Assembly (NCBI GenBank): GCA_046593355.1
Contig: JBKJNY010000193.1
Location: 1-64,000 of the forward strand
DNA: 64,000 nt
DNA from: SXOA01 sp046593355
GTDB taxonomy: Bacteria > Planctomycetota > Planctomycetia > Pirellulales > Pirellulaceae
Direction: 5' to 3'
How positions within the stretch are numbered: the stretch's first letter is position 1; every line of letters begins with the position of its first letter. The notes below the pieces were generated by a model that saw nothing but the letters and a program-made list of their open reading frames with translations, was not told the DNA's origin and did no database searches. Below, in pieces: positions 27,170-35,954 of this stretch. A program made the position numbers and the translations under genes.

Positions 27170-27205
27170 GGATTCTTCTGCCTCTTTCGGTATCCTCCCC
27201 TCCTA

Positions 27206-27270
27206 TTTTCTTACCAACCATCTTCTTGCCAAACCAAAGGGCGGCGGCAAGAAAATGGTTGGCAAGAAAA
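27206..27270. repeat. Inverted repeat between PQQ membrane protein and CXXCH dehydrogenase genes
   Basis: Arms 27206-27230 and 27246-27270 are complementary at 23 of 25 positions, with alternating TTTTCTT and CCAACCA blocks. It lies in the 132-bp gap between two minus-strand genes. Confidence 0.75.
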
Positions 27271-27301
27271 TGAAGAAGGTGAAGAAGATTAGTTTCTTCG
27301 A

Positions 27302-30300
27302 CTATTTTACGCTCTGGACCGTTTTGAGATAGGAGTACAGATCGGCCAAATCCAGGTCGGATACATCATTGAGCAGCCCGCTGGGCATCAGGGAAACCCG
27401 GCCTTTCTTCATCGACAGAATCTCATCTCCCGCGATGCGAATGGTCGTGTCCGGCGTGGTCTGCACGAGGGTGGCGTCGGGAGATTCATAGACAATCAAG
27501 CCGCTGTAGACCTTCCCCGCGCTGGTGGCGATCTGCGTGGTCTGATAGGGCGGCGCGACTTCCTTGTGCGGATCCAAAATCGATCCAAACAAGTCCTCTC
27601 GCGAGAATCTCGCCGCGGCACCCGCCAGGTTCGGCCCCAGCGGGCCGCTTCCCGCATGACACTTGTGACACGCCTTCTTCTGAAACACCGCCAGCCCCCG
27701 CTGCTCATCCCCACCGGCCCAATCCACCTTCTTCAGCCGCGCCAGCCATTCCTCCGCCGTCGCATCCCCAAAACCGGCGACTTTCTTGGCGATGGCCGGA
27801 TGCTCCTTCTCCAGCCAATCGAACCAGGGCTTGTAGGTAGCGAGGAGTTTTTTCTGGTCTTTGGGCTCTTCGATTTGGAAGTCCTGGCCTGTCCAGGTTT
27901 GGAGAAGGCCCGCGAGCCCCTCGCGAGTGGATTTATTGTCGGTTGTAGAGCAGTTTTGGCGAAGAGCGGAAAATGCAATGGCGAGGTCCGCGGACTTTCC
28001 CTCGCCACCTAGCTTGGTCAGCGCTTCTGCGGCGGATTCAACAACATTCGGTTGAACCGAGGAAATGCCTTCCAAAAATTTCTCCCGATCTTCAAATTTG
28101 GGCGTTTGTGCCAGCCCTCGCACAATCGCGCCGCGTAGGGCGATATTCGCCCAAGCCTCGCGCAGCTTTTCAAATGATTCCTCCTCCGGTAGTTCGGCGA
28201 ATTCCGTGATTAGCTCTTCCGACCAACGATGGATGGGATCGTTAATTTCGTTTTCGTCCCCGATCATGACCATGTGAGCTCGAATGCCCTCTTCTTTGAG
28301 CTCCTTTGGCAGTCGACTGACGATGAGCGTCTGCCAGGGGTAGCCAAATTCGATGTCCGTCAAGATTTCTGTCGGCAACTTCGTATCGCGCCGGAAGAGC
28401 TCGGCGGTCACTTCACTCACTCGAACCGGCCAGTTTCGGCTCAGCGTCGCTCCGCGGGGAAAGCAAGTCAGCAAGCCCTTGGCCGTTCGGAGTGTTGCCG
28501 CGTCACTCCGTGATCCTGGTATGCGCGACAGGACAATCAGCATGTGCAGTTGCCGCTCTGTCCCCACTTCGCCGCTGGAAACGAGCCAATCGGTGAGACG
28601 ATCCACGAGCGTTTCGTCCTCCACTTCCAGCATGGCTAACAGGCGGCCCAGTTCCAAGTTGACCTTGCGGTCAAACGACGGAAACTGGCCGGCTAGCTTC
28701 TGGCCCCATTGCTTGCGAATGGATTGCAACTCTTCGGGGCCGGCATTGGTGGAATATCCGGCGTACACATCGGCGGCCATCTGCCGTGCATTGATGTCGC
28801 CCAAGGAAAGCTGCATCAGGCGGATGGCTTCGAGTCGCCGGTCCGGCATCGCCGCCAAGAGAAATAGCTCGGCTGCCTGAGAGAAGTACGCCGTCGTTAG
28901 TTCGCCGCGGTAGTGGAGACGCCACAGTTCATCGACGGAGGAGCGAGATCGCTCTTCCCTGAACGCGGCGAGCGCTCGGAGATAGGCATGTAGGGCCACG
29001 TTGTTTTCGCGCCCGGTAGCTGAATCGCCCCAATTCCAGTTAAAGTTGGCCAGTTTCTTCCTCGCGCCGTCGTCTTGGCCTGCGACGAGGCGAGAAACCA
29101 GATTCCAATAGCCGGCGTCGTTGTGCGATATGCGACCCAGGAGCGCGGCCACCTCGGCATGATGCGGAGACTGAGCAAGGGACCAGAGCGACCTCCGGGC
29201 CACGTCTTCATCGTCATGATTCTTGAGGATCGGGGCCGCTTCCTCGCTGGTGAGAGCGCCGAACTGTTCCGTAACGGCCTCAATGGCCCGCAGTCGCTCT
29301 GCTCGCGGACGCTTCTGATCGAGGGCCGCACCGACCAATGCCTCGCGGCCGACCCGGTCAGCCGCTGCTAACCAAACGTGCCGAGACCAGGCGGCTTGCG
29401 GCTGCTGGGCTCTCAGGACGGTCAGAAGATGGTCGCCCTGAGTATCGGGCGGTTCCCCGGGCTTGGTCCAGGCAATTCGGAATACGCTGCCGCGTGTTCC
29501 TCGCCCGCCAACGGCGACAAACATATCGCCATTGGGTCCAACCGCCAAATCGACGGGGGCGAAGCCGGTTTCGCCAGTGGTTTCCAGAAACTCTCGCCGG
29601 ACGTGAGGGATCCTACAGACGTCCAACGGCAGATTGAATCGATACACCTTGCCCAGCGTCCAGCAACAGGAGAATACGTTACCGCGGTATGCCTCCGGAA
29701 ACTGCGTATGCCTATAAACCACCACTCCCGTCGGGCTGCCGCGGCCGATTTCGCACAGGCGGGGGGCGACGTCGGGGAAGTAGGCGGGGCGGTTCCAGCT
29801 TCGCTGGTGGCCTTGCAGAACCCAGCCGTGGTGCATTCCTTCGGCGACGTCGAAGAGGCGGGTGGGGGCGTACCAGGGGAGGTGGTGGTCCCGCTCGCCG
29901 TCGCTATCGACAGTGAAGAGCTGGCCGAAGGCGTTGAAGTCGAGGTCGTAAATGTTGCGAAAGCCGTGGGCGAAGATTTCCGAATTCTTGCCGTCGGGGG
30001 AGAAGCGGAGGATCGCCCCGGCTTCGGGTTTCTTTACGGGGGAAGTCGGCAGCGTGGCATGGGCGGCCGTTACGCCGGCATCGTTGCCGCAGGCGACATA
30101 AATCCAGCCGTCGGGGCCGAGCGCGACGCCGTTCGCGCCGTGCTCGGAGTGCTTGAGCGTAGACCAGATTTCGGGCTCGCCGTCGGCGACTCCGTCCCCA
30201 TCTTTGTCTCGCAGCTTCATCAGGCTGTTGTCGCCGGTGCAGATCAAGTCGTCGCCGACAAAGACCATGCCGTGCGCGCCACTGGCGGGCTTGCTGGAGA

Positions 30301-30565
30301 AGAGAGTTGCCCGGTCGGCTTTGCCATCCTTGTCGTCGTCGTGCAGGATTTTCACGTAACCCGCTCCGGCGACGACGATGCGGCCGTGGCTGTCGATGGT
30401 CATGGAATAGATGTCGTGGGCCAACTCGTCGCCGGCGAAGAGGGAGACTTCAAAGCCTTCGGGGGCTTTGATGCCGAGGGCGGCGCTTTCGTCGGCGGCG
30501 GGGGACGTTTCGCACAACAGAAACGCGCAGACGGCGAAATATCGGAGGAGAACCGAGCGGCGCAT
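27302..30565 (-). CDS. PVC-type CXXCH membrane-bound dehydrogenase-like protein
   Basis: A 1087-residue exported protein of a kind confined largely to the PVC group. ATG 30565 begins a signal peptide (MRRSVLLRYFAVCAFLLCE); a frame to 30607 adds a meaningless start. The N-terminal half is a glucose/sorbosone dehydrogenase-like beta-propeller (ALGIKAPEGFEVSLFAGDE, GRIVVAGAGYVKILHDDDKDGKADR, GVALGPDGWIYVACGND, SPDGKNSEIFAHGFRNIYDLDFN). A helical middle part follows (HEAT-like). The C-terminal cytochrome c-like domain has CHKCH (FQKKACHKCHAGSGPLGPNL), with LFGSILDPHKEVAPPYQ and a Met-containing MKKGRVSLMPSGLL. It probably oxidises a sugar or other substrate in the periplasm and passes electrons to the heme; the substrate is unknown. 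Confidence 0.93.
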   Translation of the reverse strand: MRRSVLLRYFAVCAFLLCETSPAADESAALGIKAPEGFEVSLFAGDELAHDIYSMTIDSHGRIVVAGAGYVKILHDDDKDGKADRATLFSSKPASGAHGMVFVGDDLICTGDNSLMKLRDKDGDGVADGEPEIWSTLKHSEHGANGVALGPDGWIYVACGNDAGVTAAHATLPTSPVKKPEAGAILRFSPDGKNSEIFAHGFRNIYDLDFNAFGQLFTVDSDGERDHHLPWYAPTRLFDVAEGMHHGWVLQGHQRSWNRPAYFPDVAPRLCEIGRGSPTGVVVYRHTQFPEAYRGNVFSCCWTLGKVYRFNLPLDVCRIPHVRREFLETTGETGFAPVDLAVGPNGDMFVAVGGRGTRGSVFRIAWTKPGEPPDTQGDHLLTVLRAQQPQAAWSRHVWLAAADRVGREALVGAALDQKRPRAERLRAIEAVTEQFGALTSEEAAPILKNHDDEDVARRSLWSLAQSPHHAEVAALLGRISHNDAGYWNLVSRLVAGQDDGARKKLANFNWNWGDSATGRENNVALHAYLRALAAFREERSRSSVDELWRLHYRGELTTAYFSQAAELFLLAAMPDRRLEAIRLMQLSLGDINARQMAADVYAGYSTNAGPEELQSIRKQWGQKLAGQFPSFDRKVNLELGRLLAMLEVEDETLVDRLTDWLVSSGEVGTERQLHMLIVLSRIPGSRSDAATLRTAKGLLTCFPRGATLSRNWPVRVSEVTAELFRRDTKLPTEILTDIEFGYPWQTLIVSRLPKELKEEGIRAHMVMIGDENEINDPIHRWSEELITEFAELPEEESFEKLREAWANIALRGAIVRGLAQTPKFEDREKFLEGISSVQPNVVESAAEALTKLGGEGKSADLAIAFSALRQNCSTTDNKSTREGLAGLLQTWTGQDFQIEEPKDQKKLLATYKPWFDWLEKEHPAIAKKVAGFGDATAEEWLARLKKVDWAGGDEQRGLAVFQKKACHKCHAGSGPLGPNLAGAAARFSREDLFGSILDPHKEVAPPYQTTQIATSAGKVYSGLIVYESPDATLVQTTPDTTIRIAGDEILSMKKGRVSLMPSGLLNDVSDLDLADLYSYLKTVQSVK

Positions 30566-30623
30566 GGAGGAATCTCGGACGAAAGGGCAAGGAGATTGCC
30601 CCGTCATTGTAATCCAAGACTAA

Positions 30624-30693
30624 TGTAGCCGGCACACTCCGTGTGCCGGAGCCGCGTTTCAGAAAAGCCTCGCTCACGGAGTGAGCGGACTAC
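30624..30693. repeat. Palindromic repeat (ACTCCGTGTG family), copy 1
   Basis: Includes CCGGCACACTCCGTGTGCCGG and a variant CGCTCACGGAGTGAGCG, bounded by GTAG and CTAC. It overlaps the last codon of the glycine-zipper gene, whose TAG stop lies in the right boundary. A related copy is at 37464-37519. Confidence 0.8.
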
Positions 30694-31334
30694 TTTGCGA
30701 ACGAAAGGCCGACGCTATAGCCCGGTCGGTGGCGATGGTGGCCGTGGTGATAGCCGAAGTGGGGCGGCGGCGAACCCCAACACGAGCCGTAGTACGGATG
30801 TGGGGCGTATACGCGCTCTTGAATGATGACCGGCGAAGGGCCGGGAGCGTTGGTCCTGGCCGTTTGCGGGCCGGGCGATGTTTGCATGGCCTTGAGCACG
30901 TTGTCGCTGACTCCCTGGTTCCGCAGAGTAATCAAGTCGTTGACCTGCGGCGGCTGGGCGACCCCGTGAGCGCGAATGTGCGTGGCAATCACTTCGTCGC
31001 TGAGACCGGCCTGCGTCATGGCGACGACATCTTCCGGCGTCACGGCGGCAGCCATCTGCCGGCCCATGCGAGCTTCGACTTCGGCCCGGTTACGGGCCAC
31101 GTCTTCATCAATGCCCTCTCCGATTGCGTTGCCGGTAATCGCGCCGACCGCGGTTCCGATGAGTGCGCCCGCCACAGGGTTGCCGCTTCGCTGGCCAATC
31201 GCCGCGCCAGTGCCAGCGCCGACTAAGCCGCCAAAGAGCGCTCCCTTGTCTCCATAACTCGTCGACCGGCAGCCGGTCGAGAAGCTGGCAACAAGTGCGG
31301 CGGCAAGGAGCAATCCAAAGACACGACGGAACAT
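30690..31334 (-). CDS. Glycine-zipper lipoprotein
   Basis: A 214-residue predicted lipoprotein: signal segment MFRRVFGLLLAAALVASFS followed by the lipobox STGC. A glycine zipper follows (GALFGGLVGAGTGAAIGQRSGNPVAGALIGTAVGAITGNAIG in parts), a small-residue pattern that inserts into or spans membranes, as in OmpA-like and Rickettsia 17 kDa antigens. A charged helical part (EDVARNRAEVEARMGRQM) and a His/Pro/Gly-rich tail follow (HFGYHHGHHRHRPGYS), which might bind metal. ATG 31334 is chosen over a frame to 31370. It is likely in the outer membrane or anchored in the envelope. The final stop codon is supplied by a palindromic repeat. Confidence 0.85.
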   Translation of the reverse strand: MFRRVFGLLLAAALVASFSTGCRSTSYGDKGALFGGLVGAGTGAAIGQRSGNPVAGALIGTAVGAITGNAIGEGIDEDVARNRAEVEARMGRQMAAAVTPEDVVAMTQAGLSDEVIATHIRAHGVAQPPQVNDLITLRNQGVSDNVLKAMQTSPGPQTARTNAPGPSPVIIQERVYAPHPYYGSCWGSPPPHFGYHHGHHRHRPGYSVGLSFAK

Positions 31335-31489
31335 CGGGCACCTAAGGGAAACGAACGAGTTCACTACCATCTATATCGGCCGCTGCGGGCGGCGGGAGAT
31401 AGTCGTAAGAATCGCCAGGCGCGTCAAGATGATCCGGATGTGCCCGCTGCGCCGCTAGCAAGCTCACGCTGGCGGCTGCATGTTCACCG

Positions 31490-32707
31490 TTACTTCTTCG
31501 GTTCCACCGGCTTCTTCGCTTGGAAAGCATCCCACTTGCGAAAAGCGGCGGTCCGCTGCTCGTCGTTTTCAAAGCCGACGGTCAGGTAAGCGGTGGAAAG
31601 CGGCTCATTGCCGATTTGGCTTTCTGGGAAAGTGAAATAGTCCTTGAGCTCCTGCCGGGTCATCAGCACGGCGGCGGCGAGTGCGGAATCCCGGACTTGA
31701 ACTTCGCGGCGGACGCCTCGGGAGGGCGTCGTGGCCAGCAGCGTGTTATCGGTGAACAGCTTTTCGAGCGCGGCCAGATGCGACTTGTCGCCGAACTTCG
31801 CCACCAGCAGCATGGCGTATTGAATGGTGAACCGAACTCGGCCGGGAGCTTCCAGCACTTTCAGCGCCGGCGCGAGTCCCTGTTTCAAGTTGTACTGAAC
31901 CGCGATGTTCATCGCTTGCTGAGCGGCGGACCCTTCCGCGCGGGCGATGACCGCTCCGAGCAGCCTCCTCGCCATCGCGGACGTTTCTTCGGCCCGCTTA
32001 TCGATGGCTCCACTGGGAACAGCCGCCGCGAGGAGCGCCGGCACGCGGCCCAGTTGCAGCAGCAGCGCGATCGAATTCGAGGAGGGTTTGACGTCCGGCT
32101 CGCCGGCCACAAAGAGAACGGCGGCAATCTGACCCAGCGGCAACGACGCGCCCTCCCGATTCAGCCGATTCTGCTCCTCGGCGAGCGCCAACGCTCGCTT
32201 GCCCAGCAGGTCAGTCGCCTGGCGGGGGTCCGCATCGAGGTGGGCCAGGAGTTCCCCTTCCGCCCGCTGCATCTCCACGAATAGGCCACGCGTGACGGGG
32301 GTATTGCCGTGAGCGGCTTTGAACCGAGGCCAGGATGGGAGCGACCTGTCTTCGGGACTATCGAGCGAGGCGAGGAAGATCGTGAGCCGGCGATTGAGAT
32401 CATTCTGGCGAATGACCGAGAGAACCTTTTCCGCCCGGTAGCGAATTTCGCGGTCGCCGTCGCGGGTCGCATCTTCCAAGGCCTGGTAGGCGGGAAGACC
32501 AATCTTGGCGAGCTTCTCGCCCGCCGATTTGCGGACAGCGAACTTGGCGTCCCCGAGCTGCCCAATCAGAGCCTTCACATCCGTGGCTCCACTCCGCTCC
32601 GCCGGCGAAGCGACATCTCCAACGGCCGGCTCCAGAAACAACAGGCTCAGGGCTGTACTCAGAGCCAGCGATGCAATGGACCCAGTGAACCTGAAGCGGG
32701 ATGACAT
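31490..32707 (-). CDS. Secreted HEAT-repeat-like protein
   Basis: A 405-residue protein. ATG 32707 has AGGAGG about 7 nt upstream and starts a signal peptide (RFTGSIASLALSTALSLLF). A HEAT-like unit follows: DVKALIGQLGDAKFAVRKSAGEKLAKIG then AYQALEDATRDGDREIRYRAEKVL in pieces, which is the common pattern of paired helices found in planctomycete secreted proteins. The rest is mainly helical with no repeats I can delimit. It is probably a scaffold or binding protein; no partner is implied by neighbours. A longer frame to 32779 adds a non-signal start. Confidence 0.75.
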   Translation of the reverse strand: MSSRFRFTGSIASLALSTALSLLFLEPAVGDVASPAERSGATDVKALIGQLGDAKFAVRKSAGEKLAKIGLPAYQALEDATRDGDREIRYRAEKVLSVIRQNDLNRRLTIFLASLDSPEDRSLPSWPRFKAAHGNTPVTRGLFVEMQRAEGELLAHLDADPRQATDLLGKRALALAEEQNRLNREGASLPLGQIAAVLFVAGEPDVKPSSNSIALLLQLGRVPALLAAAVPSGAIDKRAEETSAMARRLLGAVIARAEGSAAQQAMNIAVQYNLKQGLAPALKVLEAPGRVRFTIQYAMLLVAKFGDKSHLAALEKLFTDNTLLATTPSRGVRREVQVRDSALAAAVLMTRQELKDYFTFPESQIGNEPLSTAYLTVGFENDEQRTAAFRKWDAFQAKKPVEPKK

Positions 32708-33103
32708 CACTTCCTCCTGCGCGGGGTGAGCCGACGCGCAGGCTATTGTAAACCGAAATCCAACCTCCGTTGAGAGCAACCTGAAACGCCGACCAACCGC
32801 AGCGTCGGCGAGAAAAAAGCCTTGCCTAATGTGAAACCTTGCCGATTCTGAGGTTTATGACGAGCTGGACACTTGGGAAATGGAACTATTGCGGTTGCAT
32901 AGTTCTTGTGCAACTCCTAGCCTGCCACATTCTTTGGCGGGACTGCCGAAGAATTCTGCATGGGTTCCGAGAAGTGCGTAACTGCAAGCAGTGCAAGCAC
33001 ATCGGTGCTGGCCTTTGCCGGCCGTCCTATGTTTCTGTCGAGTTTGCGGCCGCCGGTGCCGCAGGAAGAACTGTCATCCAGGAAATCGGGAAGGATCCAA
33101 GCC
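32708..33103. other. Intergenic region upstream of the RHH-type gene
   Basis: A 396-bp gap between divergent genes. No gene is evident. It includes the inverted repeat at 32883-32905 and the AAGGA site about 10 nt before ATG 33104. It probably holds the promoters of both flanking genes; I cannot place them. Confidence 0.4.
32883..32905. promoter_or_regulatory. Possible operator: GAACTAT-N9-ATAGTTC
   Basis: A 7-bp inverted repeat with a 9-bp spacer, about 200 bp upstream of the RHH-type gene at 33104. RHH repressors often bind short palindromes at their own promoter, but the distance is large and the match could be chance. Confidence 0.25.
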
Positions 33104-33532
33104 ATGGAAGCTACTGTCACCGCCCCCACCGCCACCCCCATTCTCAATCAGGAGGAACGCTGCCAAACGGTCTGCCGCATTGCGAACGAAACCTTTGGCA
33201 AGACCAAGGATTGGCTCGCCTTCTTCCGGGAAATCCTGGGAGTGAACGGCTTGGTCCGTCGCCTCTATCCCACCCCCGAGGAGATGGCGGCCTTTGAGAA
33301 GACGGCGGAATACGCGGAAATCCAGAAGATGGTAAAACGCCTGCGGGACAAGCCGGCTGCCCAGCAGGATGGGCAGGAGATTACACGGGTGATCACCGTC
33401 CGCCTTCCCGCCAGCGTGCATGAGTTCCTGAAAGCCGAGGCCCACGACCGCAAAACGAGCATCAACCAGCTTTGCATCAGCAAGCTGCTGCAAGTGATGG
33501 AGGGAGAAACGGTATCCGAGGAAGCGGCGTAG
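33104..33532 (+). CDS. Small RHH-type (ribbon-helix-helix) DNA-binding protein
   Basis: A 142-residue cytoplasmic protein. The C-terminal part, ITRVITVRLPASVHEFLKAE followed by AHDRKTSINQLCISKLLQ, is a ribbon-helix-helix pattern like HicB/CopG-type regulators: a beta strand with alternating residues, then two helices. The N-terminal 75 residues form a conserved module (DWLAFFREILGVNGLVRRLY, PTPEEMAAFEKTAEYAEIQK). The same two-part sequence forms the C-terminus of the SEFIR protein at 50581-51852, with few replacements. ATG 33104 has AAGGA upstream. No partner toxin is adjacent. It may be a regulator; function is inferred only. Confidence 0.75.
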   Translation: MEATVTAPTATPILNQEERCQTVCRIANETFGKTKDWLAFFREILGVNGLVRRLYPTPEEMAAFEKTAEYAEIQKMVKRLRDKPAAQQDGQEITRVITVRLPASVHEFLKAEAHDRKTSINQLCISKLLQVMEGETVSEEAA

Positions 33533-33541
33533 AGACGCAAA

Positions 33542-33596
33542 GCTTAGCCCCCGCGTCCACGCGGGGGGAGAGCACCGCGTGGACGCGGTGGCTAAG
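33542..33596. repeat. Palindromic repeat next to the 3' end of rnpB
   Basis: Arms GCTTAGCC...CCGCGTCCACGCGG and CCGCGTGGACGCGG.GGCTAAGC surround a short loop. It lies 8 nt from the 3' end of RNase P RNA and 10 nt after the RHH gene. Confidence 0.85.
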
Positions 33597-33603
33597 CAAA
33601 AAA

Positions 33604-34036
<433 letters not shown>

Positions 34037-34091
34037 ACGTTCCACGATAGCGGAAAGACAGCGGTTTGGGGCTGGGGGTTCGGGGGAAACG

Positions 34092-34186
34092 AAAGCGGAG
34101 GTCGGAAAGCGGAAAGCGGCTGAAGGCGCGACAGCAATTGCTAGCAACTCCCCGCTTTCCGCTTTCCGCTTTCCGACCTCCGCTTT
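34092..34186. repeat. Perfect 28-bp inverted repeat upstream of rnpB
   Basis: Arms 34092-34119 and 34159-34186 are exact reverse complements made of GCGGAAA and GGTCGGAAA units. It sits between the rnpB 5' end and the POTRA gene, where both promoters should be. Confidence 0.85.
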
Positions 34187-34274
34187 CCGACACAACTCGC
34201 CTTGCCCCCTTCGGGCACTTTCGGTATTTCTACGCCCCCGGAAAGCTTGTCCCCGCACCAGGCACACCGATTTT

Positions 34275-35945
34275 ATGTCGCAGGCCCATTCACGCTTGAC
34301 CCGCGCGCTGGTGCATTACTTAGTGCATCACGGTGTCATCGCCCATGCCCTCCAGACTTGCGCCGCTCTAGCGCTCGCCTTCGGCAGCGCTTGCGCGTCC
34401 TCGTTTGGCCAATCCCCAGCCGAAGCGGAACCACAGCTCAACGCTCCCAGCCCGCCGTCCGCCGCGGCTCCGCTCACGCCCGAGGCCCGCAAGAGGATCC
34501 GCCGGCCGGTTGTGGCCGACGTCCGCTTTGTGGGGATCCACCACACCAAGGAAGTGCAAGTCCTCGAAAAGATCAAGACCCGCCGCGAAGCCGAGTTCGA
34601 CCCGGAACAGATTGAGAAGGACGTCCGTAGTTTGGACTCCACTGGCCGGTTCCGAAATATCAAGACCTACTATAAGACCACTAAGGACGGGATCATCGTC
34701 ACGTTCGAGTTTATCGAGCGGCCGTACATCCAGTACGTGGTGCATCAGGGCAACCACTACGTCAGTGAGAAAAAGCTCGCCAAGGAGCACGGACTCAAGA
34801 AGGGAGACGCCCTCAGCCCCTTCAACGTGCGTGAGGGTCGCCGCAAGATGGAAGAGTATTGCCATCAGAACGGCTTTCCGAAGGCGGACGTGCTGATTCT
34901 GGAAGGCGAGAACCCCCAAGACAAAGGGGTGGTTTACGTCATCAATGAAGGGCCGATTCAGCGGGTTGCCAACGTGACTTTTATGGGGAACAGCCTGGCC
35001 ACGGCGAGCCGCCTCTCCACGTTCATTCAGTCCACGCCTGGCACCTTCAGCTATGCCTCGCCCTATTTTTCCAACAGGTTCGACCGCCAGAAACTGGAAC
35101 AGGATGTGGAGACGCTGAAAAAATACTACCGCAGCCTGGGGTATTTTCGCGCCGAAATTGGCCGCGAGATCGTCGTCGACAACGGCGGTTATTGGGTCAC
35201 GATCAACTTCGTCATCAACGAGGGTCCGCGATATAAAATCCGTAACGTCGAAATCGCGGGCAGCACCAAGTTCGATTCCGGCAAGCTGACCGACTTCCTC
35301 AAGCTGAAAAGAGGGGATTCGTTCAGTCAGGACTTCCTGGAACGGGACCGCACGCTGCTGACCGATTTGTACGGCACCCAGGGGCACGCCTTTGCCGACA
35401 TTCAAGCCGACGTGCGACTGCTGGAACAACCTGGGGAACTGGACGTGGTGTACAGCGTCACGGAAGGGTCCGTGTTCCACGTCGGCGAAATCAACGTGCA
35501 TATCGCCGGCGGGGACGTGACGCCGCACACCAAGGAAACCGTAGTCCTCAATCGGGCGAACATCCGGCACGGCGACCTGGTGGACGCCCGCGAAATCCGA
35601 AACTGGGAGCGGCGACTGAAGCTTTCGCAACTTTTCATCACGAATGCACAAGAAGGCGATTTGCCGCGGATTGAAATCCGAGAGCCCCGCTTGGGCGTCG
35701 AGGGCCTGGTGGATTCTCCGCCGCGCGCCGGCACGGTGCGCGGGCAATCGCCGGAATCACACGCCGAATGCGCACAGCGGCTGGCGCAGGAACAACGAGA
35801 CCAGGAAAGCCGCTATGGCCGCAGCATTTATTCCTGGGAAGGACCACGCGAGACGCTGCCACGAGAAACAATTTATCGCGCGCCGCGAGTTCCCGCCTCG
35901 CAGCCGCGTCCGCCCGCACCTCAGTCCTCCTCCGCACCGCGATAG
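34275..35945 (+). CDS. Omp85-type POTRA protein (BamA N-terminal part as a separate protein)
   Basis: A 556-residue exported protein with five POTRA domains, the number present in BamA: about residues 80-150 (VVADVRFVGIHHTKEVQVL), 151-230 (YVVHQGNHYVSEKKLAKEHG), 231-320 (RVANVTFMGNSLATASRLS), 321-400 (IRNVEIAGSTKFDSGKLTDF) and 401-485 (HVGEINVHIAGGDVT). Each shows the beta-alpha-alpha-beta-beta pattern with VINEGP-type ends. A signal-like segment lies at residues 20-45. The tail is Pro/Arg-rich. There is no beta-barrel; the barrel is coded by the next gene, 9 nt downstream. Together they should assemble outer membrane proteins. Confidence 0.88.
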   Translation: MSQAHSRLTRALVHYLVHHGVIAHALQTCAALALAFGSACASSFGQSPAEAEPQLNAPSPPSAAAPLTPEARKRIRRPVVADVRFVGIHHTKEVQVLEKIKTRREAEFDPEQIEKDVRSLDSTGRFRNIKTYYKTTKDGIIVTFEFIERPYIQYVVHQGNHYVSEKKLAKEHGLKKGDALSPFNVREGRRKMEEYCHQNGFPKADVLILEGENPQDKGVVYVINEGPIQRVANVTFMGNSLATASRLSTFIQSTPGTFSYASPYFSNRFDRQKLEQDVETLKKYYRSLGYFRAEIGREIVVDNGGYWVTINFVINEGPRYKIRNVEIAGSTKFDSGKLTDFLKLKRGDSFSQDFLERDRTLLTDLYGTQGHAFADIQADVRLLEQPGELDVVYSVTEGSVFHVGEINVHIAGGDVTPHTKETVVLNRANIRHGDLVDAREIRNWERRLKLSQLFITNAQEGDLPRIEIREPRLGVEGLVDSPPRAGTVRGQSPESHAECAQRLAQEQRDQESRYGRSIYSWEGPRETLPRETIYRAPRVPASQPRPPAPQSSSAPR

Positions 35946-35954
35946 GAATCCGAC

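Noticed and set aside
27302..30565. A complete known sugar dehydrogenase assignment
   Set aside because: The propeller resembles glucose/sorbosone dehydrogenases, but catalytic residues could not be verified, so only the family name is used.
29378..30628. A 416-residue plus-strand open frame
   Set aside because: It is antisense to the propeller part of the CXXCH dehydrogenase and lacks a start site or recognisable domain.
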